Positions 40,671 to 49,482 of a DNA stretch of 64,000 bases are shown in pieces. A model generated the notes under the pieces. That model saw nothing but the letters and a program-made list of their open reading frames with translations, was not told where the DNA came from and made no database searches. The stretch lies in contig BBYL01000007.1 in assembly GCA_001570385.1 (NCBI GenBank), positions 248,001 to 312,000 on the forward strand, given 5' to 3'. The position numbers were made by a program, and so were the translations under genes. Position 1 is the first letter of the stretch; every line of letters starts with the position of its first letter. This DNA comes from Microtetraspora glauca (lineage in GTDB: Bacteria; Actinomycetota; Actinomycetes; Streptosporangiales; Streptosporangiaceae).

Positions 40671-41288
40671 GTGCGCCTGCGTCTCACGCCCCGTGAGGAC
40701 AGCTATTACGACTTGTTCGCCGACTCCGCGAACAACCTCGTCACCGCATCCCGGCTACTGGTAGAGATCATCAGTGACGGATCGGACCGGGAGGCCCTGG
40801 CCGACAAGATGCGGGCCTGCGAACACGCGGGTGACGAGCGCACTCACGCGATCATGAAGCGTCTCAACGAGAGCTTCATCACGCCGTTCGACCGTGAGGA
40901 CATCTATCGCCTCGCCTCGAACCTCGACGACGTCATGGACTTCATGGAGGCGGCCGCCGACCTCATCGTCCTCTACCAGATCGATCACCTGCCCAAAGAG
41001 GTCGTCCGTCAGGTCGAGGTGCTGGAGAGGGCCGCCGAACTGACCGCCGACGCCATGCCGCGCCTGCGTTCGATGCAGAACCTCAACGAGTACTGGATCG
41101 AGATCAACCGGCTGGAGAACCAGGCCGACCAGATCTACCGCCGGCTCCTGGCCAAGCTCTTCAGCGGCGAGTACGACGCCCTCATGGTCATGAAGATGCG
41201 TGAGGTCATCGAGCAGCTCGAGCTCGCCGCGGACGCGTTCGAACACGTGGCGAACACGATCGAGTCGATCGCGGTCAAGGAAAGCTAA
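40671..41288 (+). CDS. DUF47 (PhoU-like) phosphate transport accessory protein
   Basis: A 205-residue all-helical protein of the DUF47/PhoU-like family, with E/DxxxD-type metal-coordinating patterns (for example CEHAGDERTHAIMKRLNESF, and NLDDVMDFMEAAADLI). It begins with GTG 40671 after a ctggaga site. The stop is followed at once by the Pit transporter start, the standard DUF47-Pit operon. It probably regulates phosphate flux through Pit. Confidence 0.92.
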   Translation: MRLRLTPREDSYYDLFADSANNLVTASRLLVEIISDGSDREALADKMRACEHAGDERTHAIMKRLNESFITPFDREDIYRLASNLDDVMDFMEAAADLIVLYQIDHLPKEVVRQVEVLERAAELTADAMPRLRSMQNLNEYWIEINRLENQADQIYRRLLAKLFSGEYDALMVMKMREVIEQLELAADAFEHVANTIESIAVKES

Positions 41289-42287
41289 GTGGAGCTCGCA
41301 CTCGTCATCGGCGTCATCGTCGTCGCCCTGGTGTTCGACTACACCAACGGCTTCCATGACGCCGCCAACGCGATCGCGACCTCCGTGTCCACGCGGGCGC
41401 TGACCCCGCGGATCGCGTTGCTCCTCGCCGCCGTGATGAACTTCATCGGCGCGCACCTCGGTACCTCGGTCGCCCAGACGGTGGGCAAAGGGATCATCGA
41501 CGCTCCGAACGGCTCGCACGGCCTGATAGTCGTGGGCGGGGCGCTCATCGGAGCGATCGTCTGGAACCTCATCACCTGGTACTTCGGCCTGCCCTCGTCG
41601 AGCAGTCACGCCCTCATCGGCGGTCTGGTCGGCTCCGCCATCGCCGCGAGCGCCACCGTGCACTGGAGCGGTGTGGTGGAGAAGGTCGTCATCCCCATGG
41701 TTCTGTCGCCCGTCGTCGGATTCATCCTGGGCGGCATCATCATGATCATCATCCTCTGGATCTTCCGCAAGGCGAGTCCGCGCTCGACCAGCCGGGGCTT
41801 CCGGTACGCCCAGACCGTGTCGGCGGCGGCCATGGCGCTCGGTCACGGCCTTCAGGACGCGCAGAAGACCATGGGCGTCATCTTCCTCGCGCTCGTCGTG
41901 GGCGGCTACGTCTCGCCGGACGCGGGAATCCCCGAGTGGGTCATCACCGCCTCGGCCGCGGCCATCTCCCTCGGCACGTACGCCGGCGGCTGGCGCATCA
42001 TGCGGACTCTGGGCCGGCGGATCATCCACCTGGACCCGCCGCGCGGCTTCGCGGCCGAGGCGGCGGCCGCGTCCGTCCTCTACACCGCCGCGATCGGTTT
42101 CGGAGCGCCGATCTCGACCACGCACACCGTCACCAGCGCGATCATGGGCGTGGGCGCCACCAAGCGCCTGTCGGCCGTGCGGTGGGGGATCGCGGGCAAC
42201 ATCGTGACCGCCTGGGTGCTCACGATCCCCGCCGCCGCCGTGGTGGCCGCTCTGGCCTACCTCGGCCTGCACTGGATCCTGGAGTAG
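41289..42287 (+). CDS. pit: Low-affinity inorganic phosphate transporter (PiT family)
   Basis: A 332-residue Pit permease with about ten membrane helices. The duplicated family signatures are clear: FDYTNGFHDAANAIATSVST near residues 14-33 and GAPISTTHTVTSAIMGVGAT near 275-295, plus LPSSSSHALIGGLVGSAIAA. It takes up phosphate, often as a metal complex, driven by protons. It starts with GTG directly after the DUF47 stop codon. Its end is 5 bp from the end of the convergent mshD gene. Confidence 0.95.
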   Translation: MELALVIGVIVVALVFDYTNGFHDAANAIATSVSTRALTPRIALLLAAVMNFIGAHLGTSVAQTVGKGIIDAPNGSHGLIVVGGALIGAIVWNLITWYFGLPSSSSHALIGGLVGSAIAASATVHWSGVVEKVVIPMVLSPVVGFILGGIIMIIILWIFRKASPRSTSRGFRYAQTVSAAAMALGHGLQDAQKTMGVIFLALVVGGYVSPDAGIPEWVITASAAAISLGTYAGGWRIMRTLGRRIIHLDPPRGFAAEAAAASVLYTAAIGFGAPISTTHTVTSAIMGVGATKRLSAVRWGIAGNIVTAWVLTIPAAAVVAALAYLGLHWILE

Positions 42288-42292
42288 GAGCC

Positions 42293-43195
42293 TCAGCCGC
42301 GGTACATCACGTCCGTGTTCCAACGGGTGAACCCGAGTGACTCGTACAGCCTGACCGCGGCTCTGTTCTCCTCGTCCACGTACAGCATCACCTGGGCGAG
42401 GCCGCGCGAGCGCAGGTGCTGGAGGCCGGCGAGCGTCAGCGCGCGGCCGAGCCCCGAGCCCTGCTCGGCGGGGTCCACGCCGACCACGTAGACCTCGCCG
42501 ACGGGCTCACGATCCTGCCCGTCACCCTCGTGGACCTTGGTCCAGTGGAAGCCCGCCAGGGAGTCGTCCCGTACGGCGAGGAAGAAGCCGTCGGGGTCGA
42601 ACCACGGCTCCCGCTCCCGGAGCTCCAGATCCTCCCGCGTCCACGCGCCCTGCTCGGGGTGCGTCGAGAACGCCAGGGCGTTGAGCGCGACCCACGCGTC
42701 CTCGTCCTTGCCGGGGACGAACGTGCGCAGCCGTACGCCCTCGGGCACGTTCACGGAGGGGAACGGCGCGTCCAGCGGACGCCGCATCTGCCAGAGCGAC
42801 CTGGCGCGCGACAGGCCCGCGGATGCGGCCAGCGCGCCCGCGGCGGGATGGTCTCCGTGCGCCCAGAGGCGGACCCGCCCGCCGGTCTCCGCCAGGACCG
42901 CCTCAAGCAGCCGCCGCCCGAGCCCTCGGCCCCGCAGCGCCGGGCGGACCACCAGCTCGCCGGAGGTCCCCTCCACCGGGTCGGCGGGGTCCAGGTGCGC
43001 GAACCCGGCGACCGTCCCGCCCTCATATATCAGTACGGCTCTCGCCCCCGGATCGCCGCCGTGGCGCAGCCGCAGCATCGCGTGCTCGTTGAGCGGACGC
43101 ACCCCGTCGGCCTCCGCGGCCTCCCGGACCAGTTCCATGACGTCGGTGACCTGTTCGTCATCGAGTCGTCTCCTGGTCTCCACACGCACGTCCAC
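42293..43195 (-). CDS. mshD: Mycothiol synthase (MshD)
   Basis: A 300-residue protein with two fused GNAT domains that acetylates the cysteinyl group in the last step of mycothiol biosynthesis. The N-terminal GNAT carries ELVVRPALRGRGLGRRLLEA; the C-terminal, catalytic one carries VGVDPAEQGSGLGRALTLAG and ends LYVDEENRAAVRLYESLGFT, as in known MshD. The start is placed at GTG 43195 (VDVRVETRRRL) with gagg upstream; a TTG 10 codons earlier is possible. It confirms that the host is a mycothiol-producing actinobacterium. Confidence 0.93.
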   Translation of the reverse strand: MDVRVETRRRLDDEQVTDVMELVREAAEADGVRPLNEHAMLRLRHGGDPGARAVLIYEGGTVAGFAHLDPADPVEGTSGELVVRPALRGRGLGRRLLEAVLAETGGRVRLWAHGDHPAAGALAASAGLSRARSLWQMRRPLDAPFPSVNVPEGVRLRTFVPGKDEDAWVALNALAFSTHPEQGAWTREDLELREREPWFDPDGFFLAVRDDSLAGFHWTKVHEGDGQDREPVGEVYVVGVDPAEQGSGLGRALTLAGLQHLRSRGLAQVMLYVDEENRAAVRLYESLGFTRWNTDVMYRG

Positions 43196-43304
43196 GTCGC
43201 ATACCTCGGTTCCGTCTAGTGGCAAAAGCCGCCATCATCATGAGCGGCGAATCGTTGTCTCTTCGCCATCTCATGTAAAGGTCGCGGTCCTACTGTCATG
43301 TTCC

Positions 43305-45080
43305 ATGACCTCTCGCTCCCTTCTCCGCCTCGCGGTGGCGGGCGTCGCCGCGGCGACGGGACTGACCCTGGCCGCGCTCCCCGCGGCCGCCGCGCCGACC
43401 GCCTCCGCCAAGCCTCAGCCGATCCCGATCCGGCTGCTCACCGTGAACGACTTCCACGGCAACCTGGAGACCCCGACCGGGTCCAGCGGCCGCATCGTCA
43501 ACGAGACGGGCGTGACCGTCCAGTCCGCGGGCGGCGCGGCCTATCTGGCTACCGCGATCAAGCAGAACACCATCAAGGGCCGGACCGACGTCGTCGCGGC
43601 CGGTGACCTGATCGGCGCCTCGCCGCTGATCTCCGCGGCCTTCCACGACGAGCCCACCGTACAGGTGCTCGGAGCGCTCGGGCTCGACGTCTCCTCCGTC
43701 GGCAACCACGAGTTCGACGAGGGTCTCACGGAGCTGCGCCGCCTGCAGAAAGGCGGCTGCCACCCCACGGACGGCTGCTCGCCCGCGGGCAAGTGGAAGG
43801 GCGCCAAGTACGACTACATCGGGGCCAACGTGGTCGACGACGACGGCAGGCACGCGCTGCCGCCCATCGCGATCCGCGTGGTGAACGGCGTAAAGATCGG
43901 TTACATCGGACTGGTGACCAAGACCACTCCGTCCATCGTGACGCCCGCCAGCATCGCGGGCCTCACCTTCCAGGACGAGGTCGAGGCGGGCAACCGGGCT
44001 GCGGCCTGGCTGAAGAGGCGCGGCGTCAACGCGATGGTCGCACTGGTCCACGAGGGTGACTCGATCACCGCCAACCAGAGCCCCGACGCCTGCCCGCTGA
44101 CCACGGGCGTGGGCAGGACGATCGCGACCAACCTCAGCGCCGACGTGGACCTCGTCGTCATGGGGCACTCGCACCAGGCGTACGTCTGCACGACGACCGA
44201 TCCGGCCGGCAACACCCGGTACTTCACCCAGGGGTCGTCCTTCGGCCGGGTGCTCACCCAGATCGACTTCCAGGTGGACAAGAAGACCCGGGACGTCATC
44301 CGCTCCTCGGTGACCGCCGACAACAAGGTCGTCGCCGTGGACGGCCCGGCCAACGCGGGTCTCGACATCACCAAGTACGCCGCCGACCCCACGATCGATT
44401 CGCTCGTCTCGTACTGGAAGACGGCCGTCGCGTCCAAGGCGAACGCGCCCGTCGGCAAGATCACCGCGGACATCACCAACGTCGCCCCGTCGGGCGGCAG
44501 CGGCGAGACGGCGCTCGGCGACGTCATCGCGGACGCGCAGCTCGCGGCGGCCAAGAAGGACGGCGGCAACGCCGACATCGCCCTGATGAACCCCGGAGGC
44601 GTCAGGACGCTCCTCACCTACGCCGGTTCCCCGGCCGGTGAGGGCGACGGAGTCGTCACGTACGGCGAGGCGTTCGCGGTGCAGCCGTTCAACAACCTGC
44701 TGCAGGCTGTCACGCTGACCGGAGCCGAGCTCAAGACCGTGCTGGAGCAGCAGTTCACGGGAGGCCCGAACGCCCAGGCGTTCACCAAGATCCTGCAGCC
44801 CTCGTCCAACCTCACGTACAGCTACAACGCGAGCGCGGCCTGGGGATCCCGGATCTCGGACCTCAAGATCGATGGGGCGGCGGTGACCGACACCCAGTCG
44901 GTCCGGGTCGCGGCCAACAACTTCCTGGTCTCGGGTGGCGACGCCTTCACCGAGTTCACCAAGGGCACCGACCTGTGGACGTGGAACGGCGGCTTCGACG
45001 TGGACGCCTTCACCGCCTATCTCACGGCCAACTCCCCGATCGCGCCGCCCGCGCTGACCCGGATCACCAAGGTCGGCTGA
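43305..45080 (+). CDS. Secreted 5'-nucleotidase/UDP-sugar hydrolase-like protein
   Basis: A 591-residue exported metallophosphoesterase. After a signal peptide (1-29, ending AAAAP) the calcineurin-like domain shows the dinuclear metal motifs LLTVNDFHGNLE, AAGDLIGASP, SVGNHEFDEG and VVMGHSHQAYV. The C-terminal 5'-nucleotidase domain includes GDVIADAQLAAAKKDGGNAD, NPGGVRTLL and YGEAFAVQPFNNLLQAVTLT. It hydrolyses nucleoside 5'-phosphates or nucleotide sugars outside the cell to recover nucleoside and phosphate. ATG 43305 gives a normal signal peptide although no clear ribosome binding site is seen. The phosphate transporter nearby suits phosphate scavenging. Confidence 0.93.
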   Translation: MTSRSLLRLAVAGVAAATGLTLAALPAAAAPTASAKPQPIPIRLLTVNDFHGNLETPTGSSGRIVNETGVTVQSAGGAAYLATAIKQNTIKGRTDVVAAGDLIGASPLISAAFHDEPTVQVLGALGLDVSSVGNHEFDEGLTELRRLQKGGCHPTDGCSPAGKWKGAKYDYIGANVVDDDGRHALPPIAIRVVNGVKIGYIGLVTKTTPSIVTPASIAGLTFQDEVEAGNRAAAWLKRRGVNAMVALVHEGDSITANQSPDACPLTTGVGRTIATNLSADVDLVVMGHSHQAYVCTTTDPAGNTRYFTQGSSFGRVLTQIDFQVDKKTRDVIRSSVTADNKVVAVDGPANAGLDITKYAADPTIDSLVSYWKTAVASKANAPVGKITADITNVAPSGGSGETALGDVIADAQLAAAKKDGGNADIALMNPGGVRTLLTYAGSPAGEGDGVVTYGEAFAVQPFNNLLQAVTLTGAELKTVLEQQFTGGPNAQAFTKILQPSSNLTYSYNASAAWGSRISDLKIDGAAVTDTQSVRVAANNFLVSGGDAFTEFTKGTDLWTWNGGFDVDAFTAYLTANSPIAPPALTRITKVG

Positions 45081-45095
45081 TCACGGCGACCCTCA

Positions 45096-45125
45096 TGAGG
45101 CCCGTCCCGCCCGGGGCGGGCCTCA
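45096..45125. terminator. Bidirectional terminator between 5'-nucleotidase gene and glnR
   Basis: A perfect 9-bp inverted repeat (tgaggcccg / cgggcctca) with a GC-rich 12-nt loop lies between two convergent genes. Confidence 0.7.
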
Positions 45126-45173
45126 CCCCCCATCCCGTACGGCTCCCGCCGGAGACGGCGAACCGGATCGGGA

Positions 45174-45893
45174 TCAGTGGTGGGCGGGCTCCTGCTCGCC
45201 GGTCTCGGCGTGCTCGCCCCCACGGTCGGGGACGAAGCGGTAGCCGACGTTCCGGACCGTTCCGATGAGCGACTCGTACTCGGCGCCGAGCTTCGCGCGC
45301 AGCCGCCGGACGTGCACGTCCACGGTGCGGGTGCCGCCGAAGTAGTCGTATCCCCACACCTCCTGCAGCAGCTGGGCGCGGGTGAAGACCCGCCCCGGGT
45401 GCTGCGCGAGGTACTTGAGCAGCTCGAACTCCTTGAAGGTCAGGTCGAGCGCGCGCCCGCGAAGCCGGGCCGTGTAGGTCGCCTCGTCGATCGCCAGATC
45501 GCCGCTGCGGATCTCGTCCGGGACGTCCTCGGCGGCGGCCAGCGACAACCTGCCGGTCGCCATGCGCAGCCGGGCCTCGACCTCGGCCGGGCCGGCGCTG
45601 TCCAGCAGCACGTCGTCCACGCCCCACTCGGCGGTCATCGCGGCCAGGCCGCCCTCGGTCACGATGACCAGCAGCGGGCAGTCCATCCCGGTGGTGCGCA
45701 GCAGTCGGCACAGGCTCTTGGCGTGGGCGAGCTCGCGCCGCGCGTCGACCAGTACGGCGTCGGCGGGCGGGGCGTCGATCAGAGCGGACGCCTCCGCGGG
45801 CGCCACGCGTATCGAGTGCAGGAGCAGACCGAGCGCCGGAAGCACCTCAGCGGAGGGCTCCAGCACGTTCGTCAGCAGGAGCAGGTTGCTCAC
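45174..45893 (-). CDS. glnR: Nitrogen regulator GlnR (orphan OmpR-family response regulator)
   Basis: A 239-residue OmpR-type regulator closely matching actinobacterial Gln[41 protein letters not shown] with the conserved Asp50 that stabilises the dimer, [20 protein letters not shown], and the winged helix [20 protein letters not shown], then [20 protein letters not shown]. GlnR acts without a kinase and controls ammonium assimilation genes. The GTG at 45893 (VSNLLLLTN) is preceded by aggagg. Frame extension upstream to 46040 is not part of the protein. Confidence 0.96.
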   Translation of the reverse strand: MSNLLLLTNVLEPSAEVLPALGLLLHSIRVAPAEASALIDAPPADAVLVDARRELAHAKSLCRLLRTTGMDCPLLVIVTEGGLAAMTAEWGVDDVLLDSAGPAEVEARLRMATGRLSLAAAEDVPDEIRSGDLAIDEATYTARLRGRALDLTFKEFELLKYLAQHPGRVFTRAQLLQEVWGYDYFGGTRTVDVHVRRLRAKLGAEYESLIGTVRNVGYRFVPDRGGEHAETGEQEPAHH

Positions 45894-45911
45894 ATCGGCC
45901 TCCTCGCCACG

Positions 45912-45927
45912 CCCGCGGTTTCGCGGG
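45912..45927 (-). promoter_or_regulatory. Hairpin in the glnR leader
   Basis: cccgcg-gttt-cgcggg, a perfect 6-bp stem with a 4-nt loop, ends 18 bp upstream of the glnR start codon, close to its ribosome binding site. The interval 45894-46251 otherwise has no gene. Confidence 0.45.
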
Positions 45928-46251
45928 ATTGTCGAGATCGCTCGCTCACATGCCCTCCTCGTCACAAGTGAAACGGTCGGGCGCGCCGGGAGAGCACCGC
46001 GCTGTGCACGTTCACAGGCTCGCCTCCTCCGCGTCATCACGGCTTCAGCCGTACAAACACGTAAGGACCCGGGGGCAACGTCGCCCAGGTCCCGTCTTCC
46101 GTAGGGTAGCCCACAGGAATATTGCGTCCAATGTGAGTCGGGCGTGTAAACAGTTCTTCACGCGGACAATCAGCGTAACCGCGCGGCTACGCACAGGTGT
46201 CCGCCGGGGGGTCGGAAACGGCTCCGGACGGCGGGGTCGGGAAGGAGGACC

Positions 46252-46500
46252 ATGGCCACGGGCACGGTCCGTTACTGGGCGGCCGCGAAGGCCGCGGCGG
46301 GGGTCGCCGAGGAGCCGTTCGACGCGCCCACTCTCGGGGCACTGCTGACGCGCATCTCGTCGAATCCTGATCTGGCGCAGGTCCTGCGGCGCTGTTCCTT
46401 CCTCGTGAACGGCGCGCCGGCGGGGACGCGGGATCCCCATTCGATCGATCTGCCCGAGGGGGCGGTCGTCGAAGTTTTACCTCCCTTTGCCGGGGGATGA
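46252..46500 (+). CDS. MoaD/ThiS-family sulfur carrier protein
   Basis: An 82-residue ubiquitin-like sulfur carrier ending in the functional Gly-Gly (LPPFAGG). The fold is seen in VRYWAAAKAAAGVAEEPFDA, SFLVNGAPAG and LPEGAVVEVLPP. The terminal glycine is adenylated and converted to thiocarboxylate by a MoeB-like enzyme, giving sulfur for molybdopterin or another compound. ATG 46252 follows aaggagg. It is divergent from glnR. Position near sulfurtransferase genes suits sulfur transfer. Confidence 0.9.
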   Translation: MATGTVRYWAAAKAAAGVAEEPFDAPTLGALLTRISSNPDLAQVLRRCSFLVNGAPAGTRDPHSIDLPEGAVVEVLPPFAGG

Positions 46501-46723
46501 GGCGCTAGAAAGTGCCGGACACATGTTGCCCGTCGCGAGCGCGGATTCGGATGGACGCGTCGCATGGCGGAGGAGGAGGTCGGAGTGGAGCCTCCGGCCG
46601 ACGACGACAACGCGGCGAGGCGCTATCTGGGCCGCGCGCGACAGGGCATGATTTGTCAGGCACGACCAAGGGTGAGCCGACCCGCGTGCCCCCGTCAGAC
46701 CGCGTGCCCCCGGAGGAAGACGG

Positions 46724-47404
46724 ATGCGCAAGCTCGTCGTGTTCCTGATCCTGCTCGTCGTCGTGCTGGCCGTCCTTGACCGGGTCGCGGTCGCGGGAGT
46801 GCAGCGAGAGATCGCCAGGCAGATCGAGGCGAAGTACGACCTCAGCTCGACCCCGACCGTCCATGTCGAGGGCATTCCCTTCCTGACCCAGGCGATCTCC
46901 GGGCACTACGAGGAGATCAGCATCGCCATGGGCGAGTTGACCCGTGAAGGCGTCACGATCTCGAAGATCGACGCTACGCTCTACGGCGTGTCCGCCCCAC
47001 TGGCCGACCTGATCCAGGACGCCTCCAAGGCCGATCTCCGCGCCGAGCGGGTGACCGGCACCGTTGTGATCTCCCGCAAGACCCTCGACGCGCGGGCGCC
47101 CCGCGGCATCAAGATCGAGGGGGGAGGCGGCGACACGCTGCGGGTGTCCGGCAAGGTCACCGTGCTCGGCCAGAACATTCCGGTCACCGCCGACATGAAG
47201 ATCGAGACCGTCCAGGGCGGCATCCGGCTCATCCCGTCCGATGTGAAGATCGCCGGCGGCATCTCCGTGCCGAATGTGGAGAAGTTCATCGGGTTCACCG
47301 TTCCCGTGAAGAACCTGCCACTCAACCTCAAGATCAACAGGGTGAGGTCGGTGCCCGAGGGGCTTGCGGTCGAAGGCTCGGCAACCGATGTCCCGCTCCG
47401 CTGA
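46724..47404 (+). CDS. LmeA-like (DUF2993) exported lipid-binding protein
   Basis: A 226-residue protein with an N-terminal signal anchor (MRKLVVFLILLVVVLAVLDR) and a DUF2993 domain: TPTVHVEGIPFLTQAISGHY, then TREGVTISKIDATLYGVSAP, and the C-terminal LKINRVRSVPEGLAVEGSAT. The mycobacterial relative LmeA binds phospholipid and is required for lipoglycan elongation. It probably acts at the outer face of the membrane. Its 3' end overlaps the start of the sigma gene by 17 bp. Confidence 0.88.
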   Translation: MRKLVVFLILLVVVLAVLDRVAVAGVQREIARQIEAKYDLSSTPTVHVEGIPFLTQAISGHYEEISIAMGELTREGVTISKIDATLYGVSAPLADLIQDASKADLRAERVTGTVVISRKTLDARAPRGIKIEGGGGDTLRVSGKVTVLGQNIPVTADMKIETVQGGIRLIPSDVKIAGGISVPNVEKFIGFTVPVKNLPLNLKINRVRSVPEGLAVEGSATDVPLR

Positions 47405-47948
47405 ACCCGACGATCCGTCCCTACGTCATGAGGACGTGAGCGCAGCCGGAACCGCGGACGAGGAACTCGTCCGCGTGCTCTTCGACGATCACGCGGGGCC
47501 CTTGTACGGATACGTGCTGCGGCTGACGGGCGATCCCGGCCGGGCGGAGGACGTCGTCCAGGAAACGCTGCTGCGGGCCTGGAAGAACCCGTCGGCCCTG
47601 TCCGGGCGGCCGGTGCGTGCCTGGCTGTTCACGGTGGCACGTAACCTCGTCGTCGACCAGCACCGGGCGCGCAGGTCACGGCCGAAGGAGACCGGCGACG
47701 AGGCGCTGGCCGTGCTGCCCGCCGACGACGAGCTGGAGAAGGCCGTCGAGTCGTGGGCCGTCGCGGAGGCGCTGGCCTCGCTCAGGGCGGAGCACCGCGA
47801 GGTGCTCTTGGAGACGTACTACCGGGGGAGATCGGTGAAGGAGGCGTCAGAGATCCTCGGCATCCCGCAGGGAACGGTCAAATCGCGCACCTTCTACGCG
47901 CTCCGGGCACTCAAGCTGGCTCTGGAGGAACGGGGGCTGGCGCCATGA
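47388..47948 (+). CDS. ECF sigma factor with zinc anti-sigma partner (SigK/SigL-like)
   Basis: A 186-residue ECF sigma factor. Region 2: LFDDHAGPLYGYVLRLTGDP, then GRAEDVVQETLLRAWKNP; region 4: LRAEHREVLLETYYRGRSVK, then EASEILGIPQGTVKSRTFYA. ATG 47388 lies within the end of the LmeA-like gene; the stop overlaps the anti-sigma start (ATGA), so the two are translationally coupled. It should direct RNA polymerase to an envelope or redox stress regulon, including probably its own promoter. Confidence 0.92.
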   Translation: MSRSAEPDDPSLRHEDVSAAGTADEELVRVLFDDHAGPLYGYVLRLTGDPGRAEDVVQETLLRAWKNPSALSGRPVRAWLFTVARNLVVDQHRARRSRPKETGDEALAVLPADDELEKAVESWAVAEALASLRAEHREVLLETYYRGRSVKEASEILGIPQGTVKSRTFYALRALKLALEERGLAP

Positions 47949-48754
47949 CCTGCGAAGACGTCCGGATCTCACTCGGCGTGTACGTCCTGGGCGCGCTCGA
48001 CACCGAGGAGACCGCCGAGGTCGAGGCGCATCTGGACGACTGCCCGGACTGCCTGGCCGAGCTGGCGGAGCTGTCCGGTCTTCCGCCGCTGCTCGCCCGC
48101 GTGTCCGAGGAGGACATCCGGCACGCGGCGGACCCGCCGCGCGAGATGCTCGACCGCCTGCTCGCCGCCACCGTACGGCGCAGGCGCCGCTCGCGGGTCA
48201 TGCTCGCGCTCGCCGCGTCCGTCGTGGTCGCCGCCCTTGGCGGGACGACCTGGGCCACCACCGTCGCGCAGCGCGCCGCGGACAGCTCGGCGGGGGGCTC
48301 CTCCACCGTGTCCACGATGGCGCGGCCGGAGGAAGCCGCCAGCGCCGCCGCGGACTCCGCCGCCGCGGACATCGGCGCCGGCGGCATGGGCGACGTGGCG
48401 CGCAAGACGCAGCCTTCGGGCGCCTCCGATGAGCCGGTGCGGACGCTGGTGGCTCCCACGGTGAAAAGCGCGAAGCGCGGCAATGTGGAGCTGCGGGTCG
48501 AGCTGACGCCGGGCGAGGGGGGCACCCGGGTCGTGGCGACCGTCACGGGCCTGCGCTCAGGTGTGGTGTGCCATCTCACCGCCGTCGGCAAGGACGGCAC
48601 GGTCTCCGGAGTGGCGAGCTGGAAGGCCACCGCTCAGGGGTACGCCCCGACCACGGTCACGTTCGACGGGTCGACCGAGCTCGCGGAGGACAAGATCCAC
48701 CACTTCACGCTGACCACCGCGGAGGGCCGGACGCTCGTCACGGTCCGCATGTGA
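47945..48754 (+). CDS. Zinc-binding transmembrane anti-sigma factor
   Basis: A 269-residue anti-sigma factor. The cytoplasmic domain has the H-x3-C-x2-C zinc motif (His29, Cys33, Cys36 in HLDDCPDC) preceded by Cys3. One membrane helix follows RRRRRSR at about 83-105. The Ser/Ala-rich linker leads to an outer domain with a strand-rich C-terminus (VELRVELTPGEGGTRVVATV, then VVCHLTAVGKDGTVSGVASW). It binds and silences the upstream sigma factor until a redox or envelope signal releases it. Confidence 0.92.
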   Translation: MTCEDVRISLGVYVLGALDTEETAEVEAHLDDCPDCLAELAELSGLPPLLARVSEEDIRHAADPPREMLDRLLAATVRRRRRSRVMLALAASVVVAALGGTTWATTVAQRAADSSAGGSSTVSTMARPEEAASAAADSAAADIGAGGMGDVARKTQPSGASDEPVRTLVAPTVKSAKRGNVELRVELTPGEGGTRVVATVTGLRSGVVCHLTAVGKDGTVSGVASWKATAQGYAPTTVTFDGSTELAEDKIHHFTLTTAEGRTLVTVRM

Positions 48755-48810
48755 CCCGGGGAATGAACCGGAGGGAATGAATCCGTGGCGCCCGCGGGTT
48801 GTCCATCGCG

Positions 48811-49311
48811 ATGGTAGGGATAGTCGTTCTGTGTGTGACGCTCGCCACCGGCGTGGTCATCGGACTCGTCATGAAGCGCCGCGACGGACGGCTGCGCGCC
48901 GTACGGCCGCGCGCCCTGCCGGGCCAGGGAGCGGAACCTGGGATGAGCGAGGGGGCGAATGCCGTGACCGGTGAGGACATCGGCGTCGAGCTGGGGGAGC
49001 GCGCCACGCTGGTGCAGTTCTCCACCGCCTTCTGCCAGCCGTGCCGGGCCACCCGCAGGATCCTGGACGAGGTCGCCGGCATGGTGCCCGGTGTCCGGCA
49101 TGTCGAGATCGACGCCGAGAGCCGTCTCGACCTGGTCCGGCGCTTCGACATCATGCGCACGCCGACGGTGCTGATCCTCGATGATTCGGGAAATGTCGTG
49201 AAAAGGGCATCCGGGCAGCCCAGGAAGGCCGACGTGATCGCGGCCCTCGGCGCGGCGGTCACAATCGATCAGGGCGTGGACAAATCGTCTCACCAGTCGG
49301 ACGCGGTGTGA
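48811..49311 (+). CDS. Membrane-anchored thioredoxin-like protein
   Basis: A 166-residue protein with an N-terminal membrane segment (VGIVVLCVTLATGVVIGLV) followed by MKRRDGRLR, then a thioredoxin domain. The active site is Cys75-Gln-Pro-Cys78 (TAFCQPCRATRRILDEVA), with FDIMRTPTVLILD containing the cis-proline. The positive-inside rule puts the thioredoxin domain in the cytoplasm. ATG 48811 is used; a TTG at 48799 is possible. It follows the anti-sigma gene by 56 bp and precedes the sulfur operon, suiting a redox role. Confidence 0.88.
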   Translation: MVGIVVLCVTLATGVVIGLVMKRRDGRLRAVRPRALPGQGAEPGMSEGANAVTGEDIGVELGERATLVQFSTAFCQPCRATRRILDEVAGMVPGVRHVEIDAESRLDLVRRFDIMRTPTVLILDDSGNVVKRASGQPRKADVIAALGAAVTIDQGVDKSSHQSDAV

Positions 49312-49343
49312 CAGATGGCGAGACGCCGGGTACTGTCGAGTCC

Positions 49344-49427
49344 ATGACTCCCACGACAGAGCTGCTCACGAAGCGACGGGCGGTTGATTTCTGCCGCGTC
49401 GCGACCGCGCTCTGTCGCATGGCCTGA
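49344..49427 (+). CDS. Cysteine-containing leader peptide of the sulfur operon
   Basis: A 27-codon frame reads MTPTTELLTKRRAVDFCRVA, then TALCRMA and stop. The RRAVDFCRVAT-x-LCR pattern is that of the putative leader peptides found upstream of sulfur-assimilation genes in actinobacteria. Two cysteine codons late in the peptide would let ribosome stalling report charged Cys-tRNA and control the downstream genes by attenuation. It ends 55 bp before the DUF4395 gene. Confidence 0.8.
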   Translation: MTPTTELLTKRRAVDFCRVATALCRMA

Positions 49428-49482
49428 GGGTGATTCCGCGCGGCTGAACGCCGCAATCCGAATCCTTCAGGAGCATCCCGCG

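Noticed and set aside
46512..46723. Short frames between the MoaD-like and LmeA-like genes
   Set aside because: Arg/Pro-rich translations in all frames without a start signal; treated as intergenic.
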